Assembly (NCBI GenBank): GCA_040905285.1
Contig: JBBDRV010000090.1
Span: forward strand, 1 to 7,915
Length of the DNA stretch: 7,915 nt
Source: JBBDRV01 sp040905285
GTDB taxonomy: Bacteria; Bacteroidota; Rhodothermia; Balneolales; Balneolaceae
Direction: 5' to 3'
Shown here: positions 1-6,402 of the stretch, one piece after another
Layout: every line of letters starts with the position of its first letter
Numbering within the stretch: the first letter of the stretch is position 1
Notes under the pieces: generated by a model
Databases searched by the model: none
What the model saw: the letters and a program-made list of their open reading frames with translations, nothing else
What the model was told of the DNA's origin: nothing
Translations under genes and position numbers: made by a program

Positions 1-1263
1 TCCCCAGTTGTTGAATTCACCCAGAAGAAGGTCCCTGGGCTCATCCGGGTCATCCTGTTGCGAGACCCGGTTGGTCCGGAATCCCACGGCTTTACGGGTG
101 GCATCCAGACCGAAGACCGTTACGCCCAGTCTGGTTCCGGCCGTGAATTCATGATCCAGTTTCAGGGCGGCCAGTTTCCAGTCGACCTCAAACCAGTTGC
201 GTTCGCGATTGCTCGTAACCGGATCCTCGTAAAACTGTGCATCCGTAAGACCGCCGGGCTGTTGCGCCAGGTAGTGCTGATAGGTCAGCTCTAGCGCCAG
301 GGTTGTCTTTTCGCCCCACTGGTAATCCAGATGCGTATAGGCATTTTGCGAATCATACCCTGAGTTCGGACGGAAACCGTCCCCCTGCTTGTGATGAAAA
401 TACGCGTAATACCCTATACTGCCCGTGCTTCCGCTCAGGCTGTTGAAGGATGTGAACAGCCTGTCGGACCCGCCGGACTGCCGGGACGTCCAGTGGAGAT
501 TTTTGCTCCGGTCGGGGCGCTTCATCCTGAAGTTGACCACGCCGCCGAACTGGGTGCCGTACTGCAGCGAGGCCGCTCCGCGGATAACCTGGATTTCCTG
601 CAGGGCCTCGGCCGGCGGCGTATAATAGCTTTCCGGATATCCCAGCACGTCCGCACTGATGTCATACCCGTTCTGGCGGGTGTTGAAGTTGGAGGAGCGG
701 TTCGGGTCCAGTCCCCGTCCCCCGATGTTCAGCTGGAGTCCCGCATCGTTCGATTCATAGATATTTAGTCCGGATACCTGGCTGTAGATCTGACGCGCAT
801 TATTGGTGGCCACGCTGGCAACGAGCTGGTTCAGGAGGATAACTTCCGTCTTTTTCCCAGCATAGATGGCCGTTCCCTCCACTTCACGGAGGCGTTTCAT
901 GGCAAACATCTGATCCCTGTGGTCGGTGACCGACAGCACGCCGAGTTCACGGGAGATTTTTTCCAGCCGGATGTCGACGTTCACATCTCCCCCTTCGACG
1001 ATGAGGGGTTCGGTGACAATTTCGTAGCCCAGTGAGTAGAAAATCAATCTGTAGGCACCGGCAGGCAGCGGATCCGTCTCAAAATGCCCCTCCCTGTCGG
1101 AATAGGTTCTCTTGCCCGTTCCGTCGTTGAAAATCTCAACGTCCGCTACCGGTTCTTCGGTTTCTGCATCAATGACCTGTCCGGATATATGATGCTGCGC
1201 TGAGACCTCAAGGCCAAACAGGCCCAGCAGCAGGGCCAGGCTACATTCCTTTAATCGATTCAT
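1..1263 (-). CDS. TonB-dependent receptor, FecA-type, N-terminal 421 residues (C-terminus beyond window)
   Basis: Outer-membrane receptor that takes up a ligand with energy from TonB-ExbBD; the family includes ferric-dicitrate and siderophore receptors. The ATG at 1263 is followed by a signal peptide (residues 1-22, cleavage VSA|Q). Next comes a CarboxypepD_reg-like beta-sandwich (about 26-101: SGQVIDAET, SDREGHF, PAGAYRL, LGYE). A plug domain spans about 138-250, with the typical LNIGGRGLDPNRS, EIQVIRGAASLQYG and GGVVNFRMKRP blocks. The first barrel strands follow to residue 421, where the window ends. No stop or frameshift is seen. The start overlaps the end of the upstream HTTM/VKGC-like gene by 23 nt in another frame, so translation is probably coupled. 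No clear Shine-Dalgarno is visible. It is the last visible gene of the DUF4856-imelysin-HTTM cluster, which supports a metal-uptake role. The ligand cannot be read from the sequence; 'ferric dicitrate' is only a family label. Confidence 0.93.
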   Translation of the reverse strand, partial: MNRLKECSLALLLGLFGLEVSAQHHISGQVIDAETEEPVADVEIFNDGTGKRTYSDREGHFETDPLPAGAYRLIFYSLGYEIVTEPLIVEGGDVNVDIRLEKISRELGVLSVTDHRDQMFAMKRLREVEGTAIYAGKKTEVILLNQLVASVATNNARQIYSQVSGLNIYESNDAGLQLNIGGRGLDPNRSSNFNTRQNGYDISADVLGYPESYYTPPAEALQEIQVIRGAASLQYGTQFGGVVNFRMKRPDRSKNLHWTSRQSGGSDRLFTSFNSLSGSTGSIGYYAYFHHKQGDGFRPNSGYDSQNAYTHLDYQWGEKTTLALELTYQHYLAQQPGGLTDAQFYEDPVTSNRERNWFEVDWKLAALKLDHEFTAGTRLGVTVFGLDATRKAVGFRTNRVSQQDDPDEPRDLLLGEFNNWG

Positions 1264-2614
1264 TAAATGGTAAAATCCATGTTTTGTGTTTCAGCGAGGG
1301 TGTAATGGTTGTCAGATCAACGTCAGGGGCGATGAAAGGCCGGCTTCTCCGCCCGTTCAGAGCCACATGGCTTTCTGCATAAATTTCAGGATCCCGGATT
1401 CCCCGTTCCCGGAAATGCTCCTTCAGATAGTGGGCGTATTCGAGGATAAAATCCGGCTGTGTGGACATCTGTTTTTCCTGAAATCGCGTCAAAAACTGTG
1501 AATTATCCACATACAGCCGTCTTCCGGTATCCGGGTCAACCACTTTAAAACTGGCGTGCCCCGCTTTTTCCATCAGCATCACCCGCCAGGAAAAACGGTA
1601 CCCTTCTTCTGTCCAGAACAGCTCGCCGGGATACATCAGGTGACGAAACGGAAAAAGGATCTGGATGGCAAAGAAAAGCCCCACAATGAACAGCGACGCC
1701 TTTTGAAAGGCGGGCCTGGGAAACCGGTATGTCCGGGCATTGTCAAAGCGGGCTTTACTCACCCGGATGGCACGGGACAGCTTGTCAAGGATCCTGTGGT
1801 GAAACGAGGCGTCAAAGAAGATGAGCGTGCTGGCGATCATGATATAGGGGAACATCCCGATCGGGAAGAACACCCGCGTGAGAAGGTGGAAAACCACAAC
1901 CAGTGCAAAGGCTGCAAGCCTGGTTTTGCGGATCAGCAGCAGGAAGGGAATCGACAGATCATAGAGGGCTCCGGACCAGCTGAAGGCGTAGTGGGTCCAT
2001 TCCTTCTGAAGCAGGTCCCCGAGAAGTGGGAGCGCGTACAGAGACGGAAGCCAGATTTTGAGCGGCATGGCTTCCATCAGCCAGTCGGAATTCAGTTTGG
2101 CCAGTCCGGCATAAAAATAGACGATGAACAGCAGCAGCTTGAGGGAATCGATGGTCCAGGAAGGGACCTTCTGTGAACGCAGGTCGCTGTCAAAACGGGC
2201 ATCCACTGAAAAGTAGGCGTGGGCCGGTAAAAAAATCATCAGGAAACTGACGATGCTGATGAAGTAATAGTGATTCAGATAGGTGGTCTTGTCCATCAGC
2301 TCGATGTATGTGAAGCTGAGGAAAAAGAGAATGACGGCCGGCCGGTATTTGTACCCGATGGCCACAAGGACGGCGGAGATCCCGCAGACAACAAAGAGAA
2401 GGTAGGTAAGGTCACCCGGGGGCTGGACCCACCCGAACCCGTAGTAGGAGAAGAAAAAGGTGGGTTCCAAATACAGCTTTTCAATCCAGCCGTTGGCTGC
2501 AAAGCGGACCATGCTCCAGAGCATCAGCAATCCGAACAGAATCCGGAATACCGCCAGCGGAGCCGCGTCCGACTGTCTTTGAAGGTATGTGCCCGGGGGG
2601 CTGTCTCTCAGCAT
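1241..2614 (-). CDS. HTTM / vitamin K-dependent gamma-carboxylase-like integral membrane protein
   Basis: 457-residue multi-pass membrane protein of the HTTM/VKGC family. In animals the family's enzyme carboxylates glutamates to Gla using reduced vitamin K; the bacterial role is unknown. Hydrophobic segments occur at about 20-37, 70-88, 92-106, 117-131, 158-170, 218-228, 233-249, 254-267 and 306-321, followed by a soluble C-terminal part. Two family motifs are clear. DKTTYLNHYY (108-117) corresponds to the animal segment carrying His160 (here H115). AGLAKLNSDW (169-178) corresponds to animal AGVKKLDADW, so the catalytic Lys218 equivalent is retained as K173. A later FSWRVMLMEK block (341-350) also matches the family. 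The protein is longer than the HTTM domain alone, so it resembles the whole enzyme core. ATG at 2614 has AGGA 5 nt upstream. It lies 50 nt after imelysin and overlaps the TonB receptor start, so one transcript is likely. Activity and substrate are unknown. Confidence 0.9.
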   Translation of the reverse strand: MLRDSPPGTYLQRQSDAAPLAVFRILFGLLMLWSMVRFAANGWIEKLYLEPTFFFSYYGFGWVQPPGDLTYLLFVVCGISAVLVAIGYKYRPAVILFFLSFTYIELMDKTTYLNHYYFISIVSFLMIFLPAHAYFSVDARFDSDLRSQKVPSWTIDSLKLLLFIVYFYAGLAKLNSDWLMEAMPLKIWLPSLYALPLLGDLLQKEWTHYAFSWSGALYDLSIPFLLLIRKTRLAAFALVVVFHLLTRVFFPIGMFPYIMIASTLIFFDASFHHRILDKLSRAIRVSKARFDNARTYRFPRPAFQKASLFIVGLFFAIQILFPFRHLMYPGELFWTEEGYRFSWRVMLMEKAGHASFKVVDPDTGRRLYVDNSQFLTRFQEKQMSTQPDFILEYAHYLKEHFRERGIRDPEIYAESHVALNGRRSRPFIAPDVDLTTITPSLKHKTWILPFNESIKGM

Positions 2615-2650
2615 TTCAATCCTGTCGGGATTTTCTCTGTTTCAATATTA

Positions 2651-2684
2651 ATCTCCATCGGCATCTAATCTCCGTCGGCATCTA
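2651..2684. repeat. 17-bp tandem duplication at the imelysin stop codon
   Basis: Two adjacent 17-bp copies (2651-2667 and 2668-2684) differ at one base (A or G at position 7). The imelysin TAG (2665-2667) is in the first copy. Removing one copy would give the same protein ending in TAA, so the duplication is silent for imelysin and only lengthens the spacer to the HTTM gene. Confidence 0.85.
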
Positions 2685-3819
2685 CATAATCCACGTCGAT
2701 ATTCAGGGCCTGGAGCATGTCCACCTTCATCAGGACCACATTTTTCTGCAGCTCGTCGTAGGCGGAAAGCATGCCGGCATTGTCGTTTTCAACCTGCAGG
2801 GCCAGGTTGTCGTCCAGTGTCTGGATTTCACTTCGCGCAGCATCGAACTGCTCGTCGATCAGGGTTGCCAGGTCGTCGCCCTCTTTGATGGTATTCAGAT
2901 AATCCAGATATGATTTCAGGCTTTCGCCGCTGCCGCCGCCGGTAAAATGATTTCCGTGAAAGAAATTCTGCACGGTGTCCAGCGCCTCCAGAAGCAGCGT
3001 TCTGGAGAGATCGCCCCGGTAGTATGCTTCCACATGGCTGCTGAGGGGAGTGCCTGAAAAAACACCGGCGGGGATTCCCACCTTGCCGGCCCGCAGCGCC
3101 TTTTCGTAATAGAAGATGTAGTCATTGACCATCATATCCACCGCTGCCGTTGCGCCGTCACCGGAATTCCGGACAAAATCGTCCCTGTATTCCTCTTCCC
3201 AGTCTGAGTGAACTTCCTTCGTCAGATCATCCATTCTGGCAGCAAGATCGGTGATGTACCTGCGGTAGTCCCCGGCGCCGGAACCGGTGGTATAGGTGGC
3301 GAGGATGTCCTCATCGCTTTCCGCCAGGCCATACAGAAGGTAGTCCAGTGCCGGGAATCCCTGGCTGTCGTATTGAGAAGGCAGCTCCAGGTTATAGGAG
3401 CCCTCTTCGATATTTTCCCGAATTTCCGGGCTGCATTTCTCCTCCGGAGTGAGGCCCTGATTTGATTCGGAAGTGCATGCGGGATAAATATTCAGATAGT
3501 TGCGCAGCTCCATCCCCCGCCCCATTTCGAACATGGAGACGTGCTGAAAGGAAATGTAGGCTGCCCCCCAGACCTGCCGCAGGTCGTCCAGGGTTTGCTG
3601 GGTTGGTTCGGCGGAAAAGGCATCCGCGGCAGTCCGCAGCTGGCCGGTCTGTCCGGAAAAGGAAGCGAATGCAGGAATGATGATGTTGTCAGCCCAGTTT
3701 TCCAGCATGGCCTGCCGGTCAAAATCGGCACTGCCCGGCCCGGACGGATCGTCACCGGTACACGAATGGACAAACAGGGGGAGTGAGGCTGCAAAGAGAC
3801 ACAGGAGAATTTTTTTCAT
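2665..3819 (-). CDS. Imelysin-family lipoprotein (putative iron/metal uptake)
   Basis: 384-residue lipoprotein of the imelysin/peptidase M75 family, whose members (for example IrpA and EfeO-related proteins) are tied to iron uptake. The signal peptide ends in a lipobox with C20 as the lipidated cysteine (FVHSC). The helical imelysin domain covers about 36-378, with family blocks at 83-104, GFPALDYLLYG (154-164), the DLAARMDDLTKEVHSDW helix (191-207) and KVGIPAG (246-252). The usual GxHxxE signature reads GFPALD (154-159), so the His and Glu of the classical motif are Pro and Asp. The acidic tail ends DVDYVDADGD. The upstream DUF4856 gene is separated by 188 nt with a hairpin; the HTTM gene follows after 50 nt. 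No Shine-Dalgarno is evident at ATG 3819. The stop codon lies in a 17-bp tandem duplication. The family is confident. Iron as substrate is inferred from family and context, and peptidase activity is doubtful. Confidence 0.93.
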   Translation of the reverse strand: MKKILLCLFAASLPLFVHSCTGDDPSGPGSADFDRQAMLENWADNIIIPAFASFSGQTGQLRTAADAFSAEPTQQTLDDLRQVWGAAYISFQHVSMFEMGRGMELRNYLNIYPACTSESNQGLTPEEKCSPEIRENIEEGSYNLELPSQYDSQGFPALDYLLYGLAESDEDILATYTTGSGAGDYRRYITDLAARMDDLTKEVHSDWEEEYRDDFVRNSGDGATAAVDMMVNDYIFYYEKALRAGKVGIPAGVFSGTPLSSHVEAYYRGDLSRTLLLEALDTVQNFFHGNHFTGGGSGESLKSYLDYLNTIKEGDDLATLIDEQFDAARSEIQTLDDNLALQVENDNAGMLSAYDELQKNVVLMKVDMLQALNIDVDYVDADGD

Positions 3820-3924
3820 GGCTGCTGTTGAATAGGTACGGGTATTTTGCAGGGTTTTTTTGTGGGATATTTCACATTGTGATGGCGGGATACGGCGGAT
3901 GCATGGCTTCCGGAATGTAAAATG

Positions 3925-3949
3925 GCCGGCGGCGAGTCAGGCCGCCGGC
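3925..3949 (-). terminator. GC-rich hairpin between DUF4856 and imelysin genes
   Basis: A perfect 9-bp stem (GCCGGCGGC paired with GCCGCCGGC) has a 7-nt loop. On the minus strand it is followed by CATTTTACATT, a short and interrupted U-rich run. It starts about 60 nt after the DUF4856 stop and lies about 105 nt before the imelysin start. It may be a leaky terminator or an RNA-stabilising element that sets the ratio of the two lipoproteins. No strong separate promoter for imelysin is visible after it. Confidence 0.5.
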
Positions 3950-3952
3950 ACA

Positions 3953-3974
3953 GGAATCATTGTCTGGAATCATT
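3953..3974. repeat. Short direct repeat GGAATCATT x2
   Basis: GGAATCATT occurs at 3953-3961 and 3966-3974 (13-bp period), between the DUF4856 stop and the GC-rich hairpin. No function is evident; it may be chance or slippage. Confidence 0.4.
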
Positions 3975-4007
3975 CTTCTGATCAGCATGTCGCAATTATC
4001 AGTATCC

Positions 4008-5258
4008 TCAGTTCGAAGCCGCCTGTTCAACGGTGAAGTCAAAACGGGAGGCAATTTCGTCAGAGATATCATCCAGCGTTTCGGGGGTCACATCCCACAG
4101 ACCGCCGGGGCCGTCGCCGAGGAGGTCATCAAGCAGATCGGTGACCTCCTGGTGTGTCAGGTACGGCTGATCCGTCCCGGGGACTCGTGTAAATTGCAGG
4201 CTGTAGATAAACCCGTATCCTTCCGACAGGGAATGAAATGCAGACCCGTAGTCCGGCGAGGGTTCGCTGAGGCTGTTTTTACCTGCCTGCAGGTAGTACA
4301 CTCCCCGCACGGCAATCACCTTCGAGACACTTTCGCGGATGATATCGGCCTGGTCGTCACGGACGTCGTAGGCCCCGGCCACAATAGCGGCGCGACCTTT
4401 TTTAAAAGCGTTGTAAATGTCCCCGGAGAGGCTGGAGAAATCTTCGTCTTCGCTTACCTGTCCGGTGTATTTGTTCAGGAACCGGTCATCCTCCCCGATG
4501 GTGGCGTTCGGGTTTGCGGGATCGGCGGATGTGCCGTAGATGTACCCGTAGGCTTCGTCCCATTTATGCTCCATCGTTGTGTAGGCGGATCCCTCTTCCG
4601 TTTGGCCGGAATCGTTGTCCTGTCGGTTCGTCCCTTCGTCCAGTACGGCTGAACCGAGGTAGTTGTTCAGCATCTGGTCCGCCATCAGTGCACCGATCAG
4701 GGATTTATTGACCAGCTGGTTATATTCAAGGCCTTCCCCGCTGACGTACCGGACACCGGATCCGTCGGGGATCTGGCCGGCCTGACCGGAGTCGGCAAAT
4801 TCATTCCGGTTCGGGAATACCTCATTCACCTGGGCGCTGAGCCAGGTTTCAAAATCATTTTTAATCTCCGCGCTCAGGGATGCATTTGAAGAAAAGAGGT
4901 CGCGGGAGGCCGCTACCTTGCTTTTGATGCTTTTATCCGATGCATTCAGCCCGGCATCTGAAAAAGGGTCGGTGTCGCCGCCGGCTTCCGTCTGATTACG
5001 GTACATCTCGAGGAGGGACTCTTCGGTCGCATTGTCAAAGTCGGACATGCTGATGAAAAGTTCGTCGGCCATCAGAATGCGGGTTGTCTGGCCGCTGAAG
5101 CTGACGGTGCTATCGCCGGACCGGGTAAAGTTATAAGTGGGCGGTTCGTCAATATCGGGGGAATCGTCGGTGCCGTTCGTGCACGATACCAGGATGAGCA
5201 GGGGAGCCAGCAGGGCTATTGTGTGATTAGTTAGATTGGTAAGAGCAGGTCGTTTCAT
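4008..5258 (-). CDS. DUF4856-family lipoprotein
   Basis: 416-residue secreted lipoprotein that I recognise as DUF4856 (PF16148), a family of unknown function common beside imelysin genes in Bacteroidota. The signal peptide (1-25) ends in lipobox LVSC with C26 as the lipidated residue, followed by an acidic Asp/Pro linker (31-40). The mature domain opens with YNFTRSGDSTVSFSGQTTRI (42-61). Conserved-looking helical blocks follow at 184-209 (NKSLIGALMADQML...), 230-242 (EHKWDEAYGYIYG) and 340-358 (AFHSLSEGYGFIYSL...). It is largely helical with few cysteines. The ATG at 5258 gives a good signal peptide, with about 30 nt of leader after the predicted promoter; the leader is AT-rich without a Shine-Dalgarno. 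It is the first gene of the cluster and sits directly behind the twin-palindrome promoter, so it is probably the most strongly regulated member. The function is unknown; a metal or haem binding role is only inferred from its neighbours. Confidence 0.87.
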   Translation of the reverse strand: MKRPALTNLTNHTIALLAPLLILVSCTNGTDDSPDIDEPPTYNFTRSGDSTVSFSGQTTRILMADELFISMSDFDNATEESLLEMYRNQTEAGGDTDPFSDAGLNASDKSIKSKVAASRDLFSSNASLSAEIKNDFETWLSAQVNEVFPNRNEFADSGQAGQIPDGSGVRYVSGEGLEYNQLVNKSLIGALMADQMLNNYLGSAVLDEGTNRQDNDSGQTEEGSAYTTMEHKWDEAYGYIYGTSADPANPNATIGEDDRFLNKYTGQVSEDEDFSSLSGDIYNAFKKGRAAIVAGAYDVRDDQADIIRESVSKVIAVRGVYYLQAGKNSLSEPSPDYGSAFHSLSEGYGFIYSLQFTRVPGTDQPYLTHQEVTDLLDDLLGDGPGGLWDVTPETLDDISDEIASRFDFTVEQAASN

Positions 5259-5278
5259 TTTTATAATTTGAATGTTTA

Positions 5279-5299
5279 AATTTAGACTGATTCTAAATT
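5279..5299. promoter_or_regulatory. Proximal palindromic operator (Fur-superfamily-like)
   Basis: A perfect inverted repeat, AATTTAGA-N5-TCTAAATT, covers the -10 and probable start site of the cluster promoter. A bound protein here should block RNA polymerase. The core TTTAGA...TTCTAAA has the spacing of the Irr-type iron control element (TTTAGAA-N3-TTCTAAA) and fits the 7-1-7 layout of Fur-family boxes. The identity of the regulator is inferred. Confidence 0.6.
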
Positions 5300-5323
5300 A
5301 AAGCGACAGCCTCTTGCAGTCAA
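5295..5323 (-). promoter_or_regulatory. Promoter of the DUF4856-imelysin-HTTM-TonB cluster
   Basis: On the minus strand, TTGACT (5318-5323) and TAATTT (5295-5300) are separated by exactly 17 nt, a near-consensus sigma-70 arrangement. TAATTTAG also fits the Bacteroidota -7 element TAnnTTTG with one mismatch. Transcription would start near 5288, leaving a leader of about 30 nt. The -10 lies inside one palindrome and the -35 is 3 nt from the second. Confidence 0.65.
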
Positions 5324-5326
5324 GTT

Positions 5327-5349
5327 TTATTTAGATCAATTCTAAATAA
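5327..5349. promoter_or_regulatory. Distal palindromic operator (Fur-superfamily-like)
   Basis: A perfect 9-bp-arm inverted repeat, TTATTTAGA-N5-TCTAAATAA, lies directly upstream of the -35. It shares the ATTTAGA and ATTCTAAAT core with the proximal site, and their centres are 49 bp apart. It could be a second repressor site for the cluster or a site acting on the divergent SIMPL gene, though it is 290 nt from that start. Confidence 0.6.
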
Positions 5350-5490
5350 CACCTACAAAGCTGCCCACAGTGTTTAAGCATTGGTTTGAGCCGTCTTCTG
5401 CCCCCGAACACAGCTGCTCCCGTCAGACGATTCATGTAGCATTCAGGCACGTCAGTACGTACCAGGACAGGCGCTGATAGTTGTCCATTC

Positions 5491-5516
5491 GAATGAATGC
5501 ATGCGGCTATTCATTC
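5491..5516. repeat. Inverted repeat GAATGAAT-N10-ATTCATTC
   Basis: Perfect 8-bp arms with a 10-nt loop, overlapping the palindrome CATTCGAATG at 5486-5495. It lies about 120 nt upstream of the SIMPL start and just before the TTGACA pair. It could be an operator for that gene; no regulator can be named. Confidence 0.4.
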
Positions 5517-5626
5517 TCAGGTTGTTGACAGATGCTTGACAATCGCACGTGCCACAGCTCTCCTGGCTCAGGTGTGTTGTACATTTTTAAACAAAATCTG
5601 AACCTTAAAAGAACCCGTAAAAGGAC

Positions 5627-5631
5627 AAGGA
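5627..5631 (+). promoter_or_regulatory. Shine-Dalgarno of the SIMPL gene
   Basis: AAGGA lies 7 nt before ATG 5639, with another AAGGA at 5621-5625. It supports this start, unlike most left-hand genes, which lack a clear site. Confidence 0.6.
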
Positions 5632-5638
5632 CCGGAAT

Positions 5639-6353
5639 ATGAATACAGCAAATGAGCGTGGTTTAATCATCATAGGAGCCGGTATTTTACTGGGAATGTT
5701 CATTCTGGGGTACTTCTTCAAGAATGCAGTTGTCCGTTTTAAAGAGTATGAACGTACAGTTACCGTCCGGGGCCTTGCTGAACAGGAGCATATGGCGGAC
5801 GTGGTTATCTGGCCAATCCGGTTTACAGAAGCCAGCAACAACCTGGAAGAGATCTACGGTTTGCTGGACGGAAATGTAAGCAAGGTAACGGCTTTTCTGG
5901 AAGAGGCCGGGCTGAGAGAGGACGAACTAACGGTAAATACGCCGGTGGTAACAGACCGGTTTGCCCAGAGGCATGGTGAAAATAACTATCAGTTCAGATA
6001 TGTGGCATCTCAAACGGTCACGATTTACTCCACAGATGTGGAACGGGTGAGGGAGATTATGAACAACATGAGTGAACTCGGCAGACAGGGGGTGGCCATC
6101 ACGGGGGATGACTACGATAACAGGACAGAATACCTGTTCACCGGCTGAATGAGATCAAACCGGTCATGATAGAAGAGGCCACCGTCGAGGCACGAAAAGT
6201 GGCGGAAAAATTTGCGGAAGATTCCGACAGCCGACTCGGCAAAATCAAAAGGGCCTCCCAGGGCAATTCTCCATCTCATCCAGGGACAATAATACACCGC
6301 ATATCAAAAAGGTGAGAGTAGTCTCCACCATCGTCTATTATTTATCGGACTGA
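5639..6353 (+). pseudogene. SIMPL-domain protein gene interrupted by two 1-nt deletions
   Basis: SIMPL (DUF541, PF04402) membrane-anchored periplasmic protein; the family (relatives of E. coli YggE) has no firm biochemical role, though stress links are reported. A short N-terminus precedes one membrane segment (residues 8-27), then the SIMPL domain begins with ERTVTVRGLAEQEHMADVVI. Frame 1 stops at 6148 (169 aa). The family sequence continues at once in the next frame (LNEIKPVMIEEATVEARKVA, from 6145). It shifts again after RASQG near 6261-6264 into QFSISSRDNNTPHIKKVRVV, ending at TGA 6351-6353. Restoring one base at each site gives 238 aa, the normal full length. Both lesions fall in a glycine codon (GG then C), and the rest looks undecayed. 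That points to very recent inactivation or to base-calling errors. It is a single gene, not obviously part of either neighbouring operon. Confidence 0.87.
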
Positions 6354-6370
6354 TTTTTATCGAACTGGCT

Positions 6371-6402
6371 GAGCTGAAAACAAGGGGGTCCGTTTTCAGC
6401 TC
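6371..6402 (+). terminator. Hairpin after the SIMPL gene
   Basis: A perfect 11-bp stem (GAGCTGAAAAC with GTTTTCAGCTC) and a 10-nt loop begin 18 nt after the SIMPL stop. The position suits transcription termination, but no U-tract follows on the plus strand, so it may be a weak terminator or an mRNA 3'-end structure. Confidence 0.5.

Larger units (their letters stand above)
5259..5638. other. Divergent intergenic region between DUF4856 and SIMPL genes
   Basis: 380 nt without a supported gene. The left third holds the cluster promoter and its two palindromes. The rest contains an inverted repeat GAATGAAT/ATTCATTC (5491-5516) that touches a 10-bp palindrome CATTCGAATG (5486-5495), and two TTGACA hexamers 11 bp apart (5525-5530 and 5536-5541). 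A TACATTTT box at 5580-5587 could serve as a weak -7 element for the SIMPL gene, but no convincing -33 partner is present. No tRNA or known riboswitch was recognised. Confidence 0.6.

Noticed and set aside
1556..2176. A 206-codon plus-strand open frame opposite the HTTM gene.
   Set aside because: It is rich in Lys/Gly/Pro with no domain character and lies wholly antisense to a well-supported membrane protein gene.
2665..2694. The acidic DVDYVDADGD tail of imelysin as an EF-hand or dockerin calcium loop.
   Set aside because: The loop is incomplete at the C-terminus and lacks the following helix; I believe such tails are common in imelysins of this group.
3872..3882. TCACATTGTGA palindrome before the imelysin gene as a CRP-like site.
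   Set aside because: The half-sites are in the reverse order and spacing of a CRP box (TGTGA-N6-TCACA), so it is probably chance.
3960..4652. A 230-codon plus-strand open frame opposite the DUF4856 gene.
   Set aside because: It has no recognisable domain or ribosome site; the minus-strand gene has a lipoprotein signal and family motifs.
6140..6150. Programmed frameshifting in the SIMPL gene.
   Set aside because: No slippery heptamer, and two separate shifts in a housekeeping-type family make programming unlikely; deletions or sequence errors explain it.
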